Part shown: positions 1 to 12,099 of the stretch, piece by piece
Layout: each line of letters begins with the position of its first letter
Numbering within the stretch: the first letter of the stretch is position 1
Position numbers and translations under genes: made by a program
Notes under the pieces: generated by a model
The model's database searches: none
What the model was told of the DNA's origin: nothing
What the model saw: only the letters and a program-made list of their open reading frames with translations
Origin: Phaeotremella fagi
Taxonomy: Eukaryota > Basidiomycota > Tremellomycetes > Tremellales > Phaeotremellaceae
NCBI GenBank assembly: GCA_001599715.1
Contig: BCHU01000010.1
Coordinates: 992,001-1,056,000 of the forward strand
Length of the DNA: 64,000 nucleotides
Direction: 5' to 3'

Positions 1-130
1 CTTTCCGTGAGTACACCTTCCATCTATTGTAAACAATGGCTTATTGACCCGTTTATCAGGTCTACAAGGTCAAACCTCTGCTGCTGTCATCAACGAGATG
101 CGTGACTCTCTTATCGATAACTACGCTTAG
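1..130 (+). CDS. 3' end of an unidentified gene (partial)
   Basis: The window opens inside a plus-strand gene. A GTGAGT donor at 7 and a TTTATCAG acceptor ending at 59 define a 53-base intron. The last exon (60-130) reads in phase to a TAG and ends in ...RDSLIDNYA. The fragment of about 23 residues is too short to name a family. A second frame through the same exon is open to about 180 and cannot be formally excluded. Confidence 0.4.
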
Positions 131-340
131 AGGTTTGAACATTTATGTCTTACAGAAGATGTTGATAAGGTAGATCACGATGTAGATTTGGCAGGTAGAC
201 TATGCAATGTAGAACAATTCCTTTTTTTGGAAGTCAAACACATCATGCGTCAAGTATGGTTTCAAAAATTTCCTTAACATGTCTTTATACACAATCACAC
301 CATTCCCGACCACAATCCACTATCTACACCTGCTCCTCCG

Positions 341-1703
341 TTACCAACACACCATACCTTTCTTCTTAAGTGTTGTTCTTATCGTGCAGCCTTCGTGTTC
401 ACATGCAGAACACGTTGGGGGATTATTCTCGTCCCAATTATGGAAGGTGACTTTTGGTCGATAGGCAGTTGGAATTGAACTGAGGTAATCCTTCATCTTC
501 TCTGCATATGCACATCGAGTACCGTCGGGATTTTTCCCATCTTCTGAAACATCACCTAGGTCGAGGAGATAACATTTCACCGATGTTCTGGTGGCCTTAT
601 GTATCCAATGATTCTCGTCTTGTCGTTCGACATCAGTAAATGAAAGAACAAAGTTTTCGTAGAATTCCAAAGCTTGCTCAAAATCCCGATTAAACTTGTC
701 TCGTACCATTCGTGCCCTTTCCGCTCCTTTTGTCCACCCCAGATCATCCATACGATAAACATTCTCACATCCCGGTATCAAGAAATGTTGGGAATCCATA
801 TTGAGAGCACGATGATGGACGACAGTGGTTGAACGTAGAGTTTGAATGTCTTCATTATCTCGCAGTAGTCGGAGTAATCGCGGGGTAAATGATATAGCCT
901 TGCAAGTTGAACATAATTTCTGAAACAAACTTCTTGAGCTTGAGTGTTTTCAATCAAGTCCATGATCTGCCTAGAAGCTGTTGTTAACACTAAGTCTTGG
1001 TTATACGTAGTATGAATGCCCAAATTCCACGTTGGGTTGAGGTTATTGAGACTTCTTATATCCATTGTTGGCGAAAATGAAAGGGTCGACAGTCTTTTCA
1101 TGAGGCGTTCACCTTTTTCATCCAAACTGACCAACTCATCTAGAAGCTTGTACCACTCTCGAACAGTCTTAACATTGAAACCAATGATTGAAGGTTGTGG
1201 TTCGAATGAGGAACCAATCATTTTCCAAAGAGATTTCACAGACGATTCCAATACCAAATGAAGATGTCTTGTTGAGTTGAAAAGTGTTCTCTTACTTATC
1301 CTTTTCCCGTACTTCTCCTCGTCCTTCTCCGAATCCGATAGTTTCAGACCAAAAACAAGACGTTTAACATCTTTAGCAGAGATTGAGCGATATAATTCGT
1401 CACTAGCAGAATAGTTGAAACTCTGTAAAGGTTTTGGTCACTGAACTCACTCATGATGTACTAAAAAGAAATCGGAGGACTAGAACTGAATCAAGGACTT
1501 ACAGGATTAACAGCGGTGCACATTGCCAAATCATGTTCATTGAAGCCCTCAACACCTGACCAAGTACTTTTATTCTCAACAGAACGATTGATGGTTGGAT
1601 GACGGACATATTTCATGATTTCTGCCAAGATCTCCATTGGGAGGTCATTGATCGATGTTGCGTAATGTGATCCAGCGTGGGTACTCATATCTGAGTTGAA
1701 CAT
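341..1703 (-). pseudogene. F-box-like/CxxC family gene, copy A, with a frameshift
   Basis: Exon 1 (1703-1503) encodes 67 residues with an F-box start (LPMEILAEIM) and ends at a GTAAGT donor. The 80-base intron is followed by exon 2 from 1422, which opens with SFNYSA and the conserved LYRSI. The reading frame is open to about 850, then the homology to copy B continues one base out of phase: EIMKT in one frame is followed by STTVVHHR in the next. From there it runs through IPGCENVY and TSVKCY to CSACEHEG and a stop at 341. The ATG at 1703 was chosen because the in-frame codon further upstream (1715) is GTG and copy B starts at the equivalent ATG. It is the closest relative of copy B, which lies directly upstream. 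The break could be a real mutation or a sequencing error. Confidence 0.75.
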
Positions 1704-2304
1704 ATTGGTATTCACTGAATCTGGATATTTATGTGATAGAAAGTCCCAAAAAGAAATTGGAAGTCAAATGCAGCACAAATGTCAGTGTGGTCTTCCATTC
1801 GAGAAGTTGTCGCGCTATCCTTTGACTCAATCTTTGATTCTCATTGAGTCAAGGAAAGTAGAGCCACTTACATTCTGTAAGTCATCCTGTCTTTCGATAC
1901 CACCACCGTTCTACAGTACCGTGGCATGGCACTCACCGCTCAGCGGGGATTCTGTTCCATTCATCGTTCTCATTTGAGCTTCTGATAGACATGACGAATG
2001 TCATGGGACTAAGCCATGGAATCAAGTCAAAGGATTGATATGATAGCTGAGTCTTTTTGCAAGGACGTTATGCCAATGATACTTGGTGTGTGTTCGTGGC
2101 AAATGGGTTCAATGTAATGCACTTTTTGATCAATTCTCAGAAACGGTGCGCAGAACAATATGTGAAATGAAAACTCTTTACATCTCACTACATTCAACAA
2201 TTGTTTTAATACTCTCTGGTGATTGCACTTCCAACTTTCTGACAAAACCAAACCAACAACCTCTTCAGCCATCGACCTCTTCATCCACCATCCTGTACAG
2301 TATG
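1704..2304. other. Spacer between copies A and B with duplicated promoter sequence
   Basis: This holds the upstream region of copy A. Stretches at about 1711-1940 resemble 3572-3810 upstream of copy B (for example the shared GTCATCCTGTC and ATACCRCCACC blocks), so the duplication carried the promoter as well as the gene. Open frames here are low-complexity shadows. Confidence 0.6.
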
Positions 2305-3571
2305 TTAGTTTCCGCATGCAGTACATTTTGGGGGATTCTCTTTTCCCAAATATTGGATAGAAACTGTCGGTCGGTAAGGTTCTCTAGCTGTTGTGAGAGA
2401 ACGATCCATCTCAGCTGAGAACCACGATCGAGTGTCTTGTTGAGATCCACTGACCGAAACCTCACCCATGTTTGGGATGCAACATTTCACAGATGTTCTG
2501 TTGAGAGCCTGGACCCAACGAGGTTCTTCGTGTTGTTGATTACCAGTAACAGATTGAATGAAGGTCTGATACGACCCAAAAGCGTGCTCGAAATCGATTT
2601 TGAACTTGGTGAAGACTTTTAGGGCCCAGGAAGTCTGTCCATCAAGAATGTAAACGTTTTCGCAACCCGGTACCAAAAAGAGCTTCTTTTCCCATTTAGT
2701 TGTACGATGATGAGAGATTTTCATGGATCTTGAGTCCAACGTCTTCATCACATCAATGTATGTGGCATCCCTAGAACCAACATCATCACTAAAACAGACA
2801 TCTGTGACCTGAGTTTTGTTGATCACATCAAAAACCTTTTTATAAGCTATCTCTCCAAATTCCCAATACTGTGAAAAGCTGTAAGAGGAAATTTCGTGAA
2901 GTCCCACTCTCATGTATCGAATTTGTTCCTTACCAAATGTTGAGCACACAGAAATCGCTGAAACTCTATTCAACAATCTTTCACCCTTTTCATCCGGAAT
3001 AACCAGTTCATCCAATTGAGTATACCATTCTTGAACCTTACTAGTATCGATTAGATTGTACACATCTTTGTCTTCAATAGACGGACAGACCATCTCCCAC
3101 AAAAAATCTGGTTGTGATTCAACAACCAAGTGAAGTTGTCTGGTTTGACCAAAAAGTGTTCTCTTACTTATTCTTTTTGAGTCCTTCTCCCTCTTTGAAT
3201 CACAAGATTTCAAACCGAGTACAAGATGATTGCAATTTTTAAAAGCGACTGAACGATAAAGTTCTGGACCAGCGGAATAATTGAAACTCTGATCACAGTT
3301 GAGTTATTGATGTCAGTCACAGTAGGGATCATGAAAAGAAATAGAAGAACTAGATTGAACTGGATACTTTACTTACAGTGTTGACAGTTGTGCACATTGC
3401 CAGATCATGTTGGTTGAAGCCCTTAGCACCTGACCAAGTGCTCTTCTCTATACCAGGATTGATGGCGGAATGACGGACAAATTTCATGATTTCCATCAAG
3501 ATCTCCAATGGGAGACTGTTGATTGATGTTATGTGATGTGATCCAAGGGTACTCATATCTGAATTAAACAT
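2305..3571 (-). CDS. F-box-like/CxxC family protein, copy B
   Basis: This is an intact member of the local family, 392 residues from two exons (3571-3377 and 3288-2305) split by an 88-base phase-0 intron. Exon 1 carries the first half of an F-box-like domain (LPLEILMEI near residues 20-28, then FNQHDLAMC). Exon 2 continues with SFNYSAGPELYRSV, matching the typical end of a fungal F-box. The middle is helical. Later landmarks are ISHHR, LVPGCENVY, RTSVKCC and the terminal pair KCTACGN. F-box proteins usually recruit substrates to SCF ubiquitin ligases through Skp1; that role is inferred only from the N-terminal half. The C-terminal CxxC might bind metal with partner residues elsewhere. Confidence 0.75.
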
Positions 3572-4003
3572 GTTAGTATTGACTGGAATTGGACGTCTTT
3601 ATGATAGAAAGGTTTTAAATGGTAAATACTTCTTTGCGAGTCAAAGCCAAATACAGTGGGAATGTCACTGTCGCCTTCACTTGAGAAGTTGTTCTCCGAC
3701 ATATCTTTTGTTGATGAGACTGATGAAATATAGTCAAAGGATGAAAGAGCTTCTAAATTCTGTCTGTCATGTCATCCTGTCGTTCAATACCGCCACCACT
3801 GTTCTATAGGGTACAGTATGCTCTCGTAAGATGAGATTTAAGTAGTTCCCATATCATTTCTTGCAGTCAGCACGACATCCGTAACATTTCATACAATACG
3901 AAGAGTCTCAAAATAACATATCTACAAAACAACTACATGACCATACTCAAATCTAACCTTTTCCTTGTTCTTCACCGTATGCGCCACGCCGACCACCCCA
4001 CAT
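3572..4003. other. Spacer between copies B and C
   Basis: Upstream region of copy B, matching the region upstream of copy A (see 1704-2304), and the 3' flank of copy C. No coding potential was recognised. Confidence 0.5.
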
Positions 4004-5246
4004 TTAGCCTTCACAAACAGAGCATTTCGGGAGATCATTCCAATCATGGAAAGTGACAGATGGTCGATACTTCTTTGACATATTCTCTGTAAGCGCTTGT
4101 ACCATTTGTGTAAACTTGGTGTAACTAACTTCTGAAGATCTGCCATCTTCTGGTGGTAAATAACATTCGAAACTGGTGTTGGCTATAATTTCAGTTAATC
4201 GTCGATCTTCTTCTTCCAAATCCAAACTCTCAACCTGCATCTTGCTGATGGAAAGATCGACGAATGCCTTGAAGCCTCTCAAAGCCTTGCCCAGATCCTC
4301 AGACATTTTTAATTCGTAAGCAGCTGCTGATGCACCTTGTGGTCCCATAAGATATACATTCTCACAACCTGGTAGCATTGTCAAAGCATCTTCAAGATCG
4401 TAGGCAAACCGATGGTGGAAAACTGTCGGGGGTCTGATTTTTCCCGTATCGAAGCAACCACCCGAATTGAATCCCTTCAAATTGAACGCCGATCTGTAGC
4501 AGATATTTTGAACTGGATAGCGATTGATCAAATTCATGATTTTTTCTGAAACAATCTCTGAGATCAGTTCGCTTTTTTGACAAACATCCCTTGGCATATT
4601 GTTCTTCAACCAACCAAAGTAAAAACTTCGTGAAGTCCTTGTAGGATATACAGAGATACTTTTGAGACGTCCCAGGAGACTACCGTGTCCTTCGATTGTG
4701 GCCGGAACCAATCTGTCAAGATTTGAACACCAATCTTGAAGTATCTGGGTACCACGATCAAATAGGGTTCTTAATTCTATCTCAGTCAGGTAACCAGTCC
4801 AAAACTTTTTGTACAGCTCGCCAGCTAATTCTGATTCAAGCACTAGATGAATTTTGGTGACGTAACTCAAAAGCGTTCGTTTTCTAGCTCTCTTGAAAAA
4901 TGAATCTGAAGACACGTCTAGACCCGAAGCAAAACTTCCAATGTTGGCTACAGAGATTGAGTGATAAAGGACACGTCCTGCACAATGATGGAGGGTCTGT
5001 CAACAATGTCAGAGTTACAGTAGTAAATGTCAGATTAAAACAGCTAGAAAATTGAATTTCACTTACGCTCTCAGTCAACATGCAGTTGAACAAATCATTC
5101 TGATTCAATCCCTCAGGACCCGACCAGACTGCACCATGAATAGGAGAGCTAATAGGATGATACACATACCGCATGACATTCGATAATATTTCTGTTGGCA
5201 GTTTTAACAGGGTAAGTCCTGTATCTTGAGAAAACGATGTGGACAT
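4004..5246 (-). CDS. F-box-like/CxxC family protein, copy C
   Basis: Two exons (5246-5067 and 4996-4004) with a 70-base phase-0 intron give 390 residues. The start ATG at 5246 (MSTSFSQDTG) was preferred because the longer open frame begins only at a TTG. Exon 1 carries LPTEILSNVM and LNQNDLFNC. Exon 2 begins TLHHCAGRVLYHSI, so the F-box is split exactly as in copies A and B. Further family landmarks are VFHHR, MLPGCENVY, NTSFECY and the terminal KCSVCEG. It is more diverged from A and B than they are from each other. Function beyond a possible Skp1-binding role is unknown. Confidence 0.75.
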
Positions 5247-6132
5247 GTTGCAGTAGATTGAAATCGTTTGAAGTTTCTGTAGTTTGAAATACGAAGAGGT
5301 AAAATAGGTTGAATTCCAAAGAATAGGCAATGAACAAAAATTGTGGAGCTGGGTATTGGAAGGCTATGTTATGCGTATGTATACATACTGTACTCGTACT
5401 GTAGAGTACTGTGCTTCGATGAAAGGAGCAGATGAAACTGACCGAAATTAGGTGAAAAATTGCGACTGAGACTTGGCACGTTTCAATGCTTATAATCATT
5501 TTGTTGAAGGGGATGACGGATCTTCCAATGCCATGGCACGTAGGACAGGATGGTGATCAGTACGGACCTTTTGCAGTCAAGAAACCCCATCGATGCAAAT
5601 TTGAAGGTGTGGCGGAGCCCCAACAAAGACTTTTCGAATTGCTGTATTTGTGGCGAATGAAAGAGCCTTCTTGTTTTAGGGAAAGCTCCAAACGGCTTAC
5701 ACAGAAGACTTCATAAAGGAAGACCTTGCAAGACATGTCTCTTGAACAGTCTCCTCACCTTCTAGCAACTTCATTCCCATATCAACTTCGTAGATTATTT
5801 ACTCAGGTTTGAAGGTTCAATAGTGTGAACGGTTCAAAGCTATTTATACAAACAGAATGCATATAGCCTCCACTTGGAACGCACCACGTTCAACAGCTGG
5901 TATGCCTTTTAGTAAAGTGAACTAGTACGACTTTACATCGGCATAAGAGAAACATGACGTACGGTATTTTCATTTGATGATACAGGGCTTCTGAAGCTAC
6001 CTTCTTGCATGAAAAAAGAAGACATTAATTTTGACTTCTTTTTAAAAAGGCTCAAATTGCCTCGCTTTTTCACGTTCTTCTTCACAACTGCAGTACAACC
6101 ATCCCCATTCAATACTACTTTTCGTCTTATCA
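5247..6132. other. Divergent promoter region between copies C and D
   Basis: About 890 bases separate two family members that are transcribed away from each other. Short frames are present, but none resembles a family protein or shows a splice-supported extension. No specific regulatory motif was recognised. Confidence 0.4.
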
Positions 6133-7476
6133 ATGTCATTCAGCATCCTCGATAGCTATTATCATACGGCGACTTTCAAACGATATGAAACGACACTCAT
6201 GAGTCTTCCAAATGAAGTGTTGTTGAACATAATAGGAGAACTTCACCGTTTGCCACCAGCTTCACTCGAAGACGCAACTTGGGAACAACTCAACCAAAAT
6301 GAAGTATTTAGTGTCACACGGACTTGCCTGGTATGTTATCTACTTTAATCTTCTATCCCAAACAAATTGGGAACAATAAACTGATGAGCTATTGGTATAC
6401 CGTACACAGCGACTCAATGAGTTGACAATCTCACTCCTTTACAAATCAATTTATACTCGAGATCCCGAAAAGCTTTTCGAGGGTTTACCAGATCCAGATG
6501 ATGATTCGGATGACTTGATGGATCGAAAGTCCCAAAACAAAATCCAACAATTAAAACACACGGTTATAAAATACATCTTATAAACACCGAACTACACATG
6601 TCGCAAATCCTCAGTGAGAGTCTTTCTTCTCAAGCCAAAAGTTTTCAACGCATCTTCTCATTCAGACTCAAAGAGATAAGATCATGGCAAAACAGTTTCG
6701 AAAAGCTTTACGAAACTATGGAAAAGTTTGAAATCTTCGATAAACTCACCACAATAGCTGTTTGTCCAAGCTCAAGAACCCAAACTGAATTAGATGCAGC
6801 CGAAATATTTCTTTGTCGCAAAAGTCATCCGTACTGGAGCCGCAAAACTCAAGATGACAACGTGGACCTCTTTGAGCTGTACAGTGTTTTTCTGGGAGGT
6901 TTAAGCAAAGTAATCAACCAATCTAAGGTCAATACGATCTGCGTAAGGTGTTATAGAGGATTTAACAGTCATGTAGAATACCGGAATGTAGAGGTTACCC
7001 GCAAGAGGTCTTTGAGAATTACACGACATCATGGTCAAGATGAACAACCAGAAGATGCTTGGATGGAGAGGATGATTCCAGGTTCACATAATGAATTTAG
7101 GTATCCGTCTAGACTAGAAGAATCTGCTTCAAATGAAGTGATCCAGAGGTATCGAGATACTTTATTGAATTTCACAACAAACAGTGACTTTGGATTGAGA
7201 ACAATGATGATGGATGCGGCAACTGGGGATGAATCGACCATCCAGAAGAATCGCACAAAGATGCTCGACGTACTTCGAAAAACCTCTATCACAGTTTATC
7301 AAGATTTCAAAGATCCCCTCAACCAATTTGATGAAACGATTGTTGATCCTCATAAATTTTGGCATGAAGGTGTAGAACGAATACTCAAAGCAAGCGAACG
7401 TGATTATGTTCTGAAAAATCTTGAAAGCAAGCCGACAATTGAAACACCAAAATGTCCAGCTTGTGAACATGATTAG
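6133..7476 (+). pseudogene. F-box-like/CxxC family gene, copy D, probably frameshifted
   Basis: Exon 1 (6133-6330) encodes LPNEVLLNII and LNQNEVFSV and ends at GTATGT. Exon 2 starts at 6410 with RLNELTISLLYKSIY, as in copy E. The frame then reads QQLKHTVIKYIL and stops at 6583, while the rest of the family homology (ending PKCPACEHD at 7476) continues from about 6580 one base out of phase. A splice solution (GT at 6563, AG at 6618) would restore the frame, but it needs a poor GTTATA donor and a GAG acceptor. A one-base frameshift is therefore the simpler reading. Landmarks downstream are RHHG, MIPGSHNEF, KTSITVY and the terminal CPAC. Confidence 0.7.
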
Positions 7477-8456
7477 GATGGATGAAGTGCGATAGACTCA
7501 GAAGTTGGAATTAGGTATCCATTGTCGATGTATGTATGCGAATGTCGAGTTCATACAGTAATCCTACAGCACGAGTACTGGTCTGTAGTTGGAGTATCTG
7601 TGACTCGTCCAATTAACGCATCCTGTAACGAACCCACTTTGTCTGCATATCATCTGAATTAAGCAAGACCCCGTTTTGATCAATTTTCTGGTATCAAAAT
7701 CAAAGGCTTACCCTTCATCTATCTTCCGGTACTGCTTTGGACACATACTGTAATTCCCAAAATGGGGAAGATGTATGAGATAAGATGAAGGAGTGTCGAT
7801 TAAGCGACGGCCCAAACAAAACCAAAAGTGGCTGATTGATTGGATTGTTTTCTTGCTCAATTTGAATGGAGCAATTCTTGGTATTAAGTTGGAGTAGATG
7901 CTTACAAGGAAGAATCAGACTCTCTGGCCGTTGTAAGGACTATCACACAGTGTCTGACAGAGTGAGTATTGTCCCAATTTGAAGAGAATTCAGAAACATT
8001 GTTGGCAAAAAGAAACCTTTTGACCTTCGATTGGTTACTCGATAATATAAATTTTGCAGAAGCGTTTAAAATTGCACTAGAGAATACATAGCTGATTCTT
8101 GCACGATCTACAGTGCCAAGTGCTTAGCATATAGACCTGAGGTACTATACCGTAACCACCATGATTGTCACCGTTCATCATAAAACTGTTACATTTCCAA
8201 GCGCATTTTTACAGAATACTAACGAAGTATGAAAAGTGATTTGACGATGGGAGTAAGAGTAAACCAGTGGATATGAGGGTGAATGTGAATATGAATGTAA
8301 AAAATGTACTGAGAAAATCTATGAAAACATGAGAGGAAAAAACGAAAATCAAAATCAAATACGTAAACTCGTAAAACTATATAAACAATAAGAGAAAAAA
8401 CTATATACAACCTGACACCAGCCCACGAACCACCTATCAACACAACCCGTAACTGT
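7477..8456. other. Convergent intergenic region
   Basis: This lies between the 3' ends of copy D and the bZIP gene. It is A+T-rich and holds only short open frames without recognisable similarity. I see nothing further. Confidence 0.4.
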
Positions 8457-10798
8457 CTAAGCCTTCGCAGGAACTGACGATAATTTTAAGAAACCTGTTA
8501 GAGCTCCCAAAGGATTCTCACGAACCCTAATAGGATCATTTGAGATCTTATGAGCTCCACCACCAGTTTGTAATCTCAAACCACTAATAGCGTTAGCCAG
8601 TAAATCAGCCTCGTCAACAGCTCCAACACCGTTACTCGAAGATCCCAAAGTCACTTTTTCATTTGAGACAACTTGTAAATTAGCCTTTCCGGTGACGACA
8701 GCAGTTAATTTATCTGTATCGAGTTTTGAAGATGATCCTTGGAAAGCTGACCAGAAAGATGAGGCTAGTTTGGAGGTAATGTGGGTTGAAGCTATGTTGG
8801 CTAGTTGAGCTGAAGATAGATCTGATTCTGTCGATGGTGATGAGGATTTTTGTTCGACATAGAATTTAGGTCTGAGATCACCTGCCAAACCTGCTTTATC
8901 ACTTGCAGCTTCTCTAGCTAATCTCGACCAGAGTTGCATCCTGTAAGAATCCATTGAACGTAATGAGAAAGGAGTTTCTTCAGACCATTGAGAGAACGTG
9001 TTGGAGTTGATATCTCTGTTCCCAGTTGATGATAGAGTGTGATGACGAGTATCTGAACCAGATGGAGAATTGATTAATGGATTCAAGTTGACTCTGGGTA
9101 AATCTGAAAAAGACCTTAGAGGTGGAATTGAAGTTTGTGGAATGACGACTTCGGGTGTGAAAAGTGTATGACAGATTGTTGAACCACCACCAAACATGTT
9201 GTTATCGTTTCCACCCCAGAATCCTCTTGAACTGTCATAAGATGCACCAGAAGTTGGTAGATCCTTACGAACGTTGATTGGATAAGTTGGAGTTTGGGTT
9301 CTACGAAGAGCGGGTGAAGCGGGTCTGGCGTCGTTGACGTTAGGTTTGACGTCAACTAATGCAGGTGAGGTTGATAGTGTATTGAATTGTGTTGGTGGTT
9401 TAGATACAGTATTAGCAGATTCAGGATGAAGGATAGCCATGGTACTAGCTTTCAACGCGTTCAATTCTCGTCTAAATAAAGGTTAGCGTCATCAACAATA
9501 AACTCCAACCAATCAACATCAACACACCTAAGATCTTGATTCTCAGTTCTGGAATTAGTCAATTCAGATCTGATAGCGTCGATAACAGAATCACGATCTC
9601 TGATATGACTTTCTAGAGTTCCAATATAATCCTTTCGTCTGGTTCTGAAAGCTCTTGCAGAGAGTTTATTTCGAAGTTGTCGTTTTTCCTTTGACGACAA
9701 TTTCTTGTATTCCTCAGGGGAGGGTCGCCATGAATCGTCTTCGTCAAGTTCTTCATCTGACATTTTGACAACTGATGACATTCCACCACCTTTTTTACCA
9801 CCTTTGCCTTTTCCTGCTGAGAAGATTGCGGAGAGGGGTGCGAGACGATCGAGTTTTTCATCGAGGTCATCACCGATTGACGAGAATGTTGAATCTTGTC
9901 TGGTTTCTCGTGGTGGTGGGACTGAAGATTGAACAGGTGGAGCGAGTTGTTCATGAGGTTCAACGGCGTTGAGCGGTTCATCTTCGTTGACAACAGGTTG
10001 AGTTGGAACAAAGGAAGTACTTGGTGCGTTGGATGGTAAAGGGGTGTAAGTTGATGAAGAACTAGAACTAGCGTTCGCTGGTGAAAGTGAAAAAACGTCC
10101 GAAGGGTTGATAGTAGTTTGAACGACTTGTTGGGGTTGATTGTTCAAACCGAAACTTTGTTGATAATTCATTATGTTAGCCATCAACTGTTGCAAAGCCG
10201 CTTGTTGATCAGCAGGAAGACCTTGATAAGCGGCCAAAGGGTTTGGTGCGGGTGCAGGGACCGTTGCGGGTTGAGGTTGTTGCTGAACAACTGGTGGCGA
10301 AACTGAAGTCGAAGTCGTCGCAGCGTTGAATGTATAATCATCATAAACTGGTTCCTGCTTGACGACGATTTCGTCTACACTACCACCGAAACCCATGGTT
10401 GCTGGACCACCCTGCATGCTCTTTTCGTTGATCATGTAATCAAACGAGAAATCCATAATTTGTTCTTGTTGGAAATCGTACGATGGGGAGATGGCGTATG
10501 GTGATACACCTGATGATAGAGGTAATGGGGATGGTGTGTGATTGGGTGAGATGGTAGTTGGTGAATGTGACTGAAGGATGGGGTAAGAGAGTGATCCGTA
10601 GGGGTTGATGAAAAGACTTACACTTAAATCCCCGTTATCGAAATCATCGAAATTGAACAAATCACTGAAATCACCTGGAAGAGTTGTCTCTTCGTTGAGT
10701 AAGTTCATGTTGATATCGAGATCGGTCATGTTGTCGACTTCGAAATGAGATTGAGCGGTTGATGAGGTTGCTGTGAGAGTGGGTGAGAAGATTGACAT
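8457..10798 (-). CDS. bZIP transcription factor
   Basis: Two exons (10798-9528 and 9471-8457) joined across a 56-base GTGTGT...TTTAG intron give about 761 residues. The bZIP domain spans the junction. Its basic region is RNKLSARAFRTRRKDYI (N-x7-R pattern: N...SARAFR), near residues 382-398, followed by the coiled-coil segment GTLESHIRDRDSVIDAIRSE and then, across the splice, LRRELNALKAS. The long N terminus is acidic and rich in Q, P and S, as in an activation region. The C terminus (about 330 residues) is S/T-rich and disordered. It should bind DNA as a dimer in the nucleus. The precise fungal orthologue was not identified. It is divergent from DPM2. Confidence 0.85.
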
Positions 10799-11711
10799 GG
10801 GTGGAGAGTTGATTTAGATGAATGTGTGATTGTTGACTGTCGATTGGATGTAGTTGAAAGTAAAAGGATGAAATGGATGACAGTAGTGATGGGTGTTTAT
10901 GTACGAAGGTGATACGATAAGGAGGTTGGAAGAAAGGAGTAAGAATGTGAAAATGAGAGATCGTTGTATGTGTGTAGTGTGAGAAAGGACGATCCACGAT
11001 AAATAGCGAGACGAGAGATGATCGACGATCGCCACCGATGCACTTGGGTAGTTGAGTGCTATAAGTGTTGATTGGTAGTAATAGGTAAGTGTATGACCTA
11101 TCCACCACTTAAACTATGTATCGAATAATAAGTGATAACAAAGATGAAGATTGAAGAAAGAAACAGGTAACGATTTAATTGAGTCAAAATACAATAGCTG
11201 ACACAACCAAAACCTTGCCCTTGGGTCAATGACCGAACGCCGTTGCCGTGATACGTAGACGTTTAGAGGACACAACAAACTGCGATTCTGATTTCCATCA
11301 AAACACAACATAGAAACATGCATCAAGTTCGACAGAGTAGATACACAACATGCATGGATGTATAGATCCACCAGTGTATGCACATAACAATCGTTATGTA
11401 TATACATGTAAGAATTGAAAGAAGACCTCTTCGGTCGCCACATACATTCTACTGTAACTGTCTGCATAAGCCATAAACGCTTTCGTCACCTTTCCGGCAG
11501 ATCGAAGGATCTATGGAATGCTCGAGCGTTTTTCTCTTTGGTCTTATCAAAGAAGGGCAGTGAATGACGTGTAAGTTCAGTCTCATGGAGATTATCTCAG
11601 GTCCGCACCACGTGTCTACGAGGCGTGTTACTTGAATTGAATCCAAGTCAACCTTGAATTGAACACCTTGAACAAACACAAACACAACTACATCAAATAC
11701 AATATCCAAAA
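10799..11711. other. Divergent promoter region (bZIP / DPM2)
   Basis: About 910 bases contain the leaders of two genes transcribed apart. Open frames in this stretch are compositional and unsupported. The minus-strand leader next to the bZIP start is pyrimidine-rich and probably a long 5' UTR. Confidence 0.4.
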
Positions 11712-12099
11712 ATGGTAAGTAACAACCTGCCAGATCTTCTCAGAGAACCAAAGTCTGAATCACAACTAACAAAATCCCAAACTAGGCGCCCAAAGATAAA
11801 ATCCTAGGTTCAATAATGTTATCAACAGCCCTAACAGTCTTCGTCTACTACACCATCTGGGCCCTACTTCTAGTAAGTGGATCCATTNCCCCCTGCCACT
11901 CTCAAGGCTGATAAACGTGAACGATTAGCCATTCCTACCCCCCTCATCCCCTTTAACCAACTTCTTCCCCCCAAGAGAATGGGTTATCAGAATACCCCTC
12001 TTGCTATTACTTTCTGGATTGGGGTTGATCGGTCTTTTCTTGGCTAGAGTTACTTTGGCTGAGGCTAGGAAGAAGAGTAGAGCTGGGAAGAAAGTTTAG
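11712..12099 (+). CDS. DPM2: Dolichol phosphate-mannose synthase regulatory subunit (DPM2)
   Basis: Three exons encode 86 residues. Exon 1 is only the ATG (11712-11714), directly followed by GTAAGT. Exon 2 (11786-11872) gives APKDKILGSIMLSTALTVF and a YYTIWALLL helix. Exon 3 (11929-12099) gives PFLPPSSPLTNFFPPREW, then a second hydrophobic helix (IPLLLLLSGLGLIGLFL) and a basic tail. Size, the two membrane helices and the HPL/FFPPREW-like loop fit DPM2. DPM2 holds the catalytic Dpm1 at the ER membrane for making dolichol-P-mannose, used in N-glycans, O-mannosylation and GPI anchors. The unresolved base at 11888 lies in the second intron and does not affect the protein. Confidence 0.88.

Noticed and set aside
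2437..2622. Plus-strand frame inside copy B.
   Set aside because: An antisense shadow of an intact family member.
9613..10011. Long open frames on both strands inside the bZIP gene.
   Set aside because: They are shadows of the Q/S/P-rich coding sequence. The bZIP frame is supported by the splice that completes the leucine zipper.
10671..11108. Minus-strand frame over the bZIP leader.
   Set aside because: Histidine/serine-rich translation of a pyrimidine-rich 5' leader, overlapping the true bZIP start in another frame.
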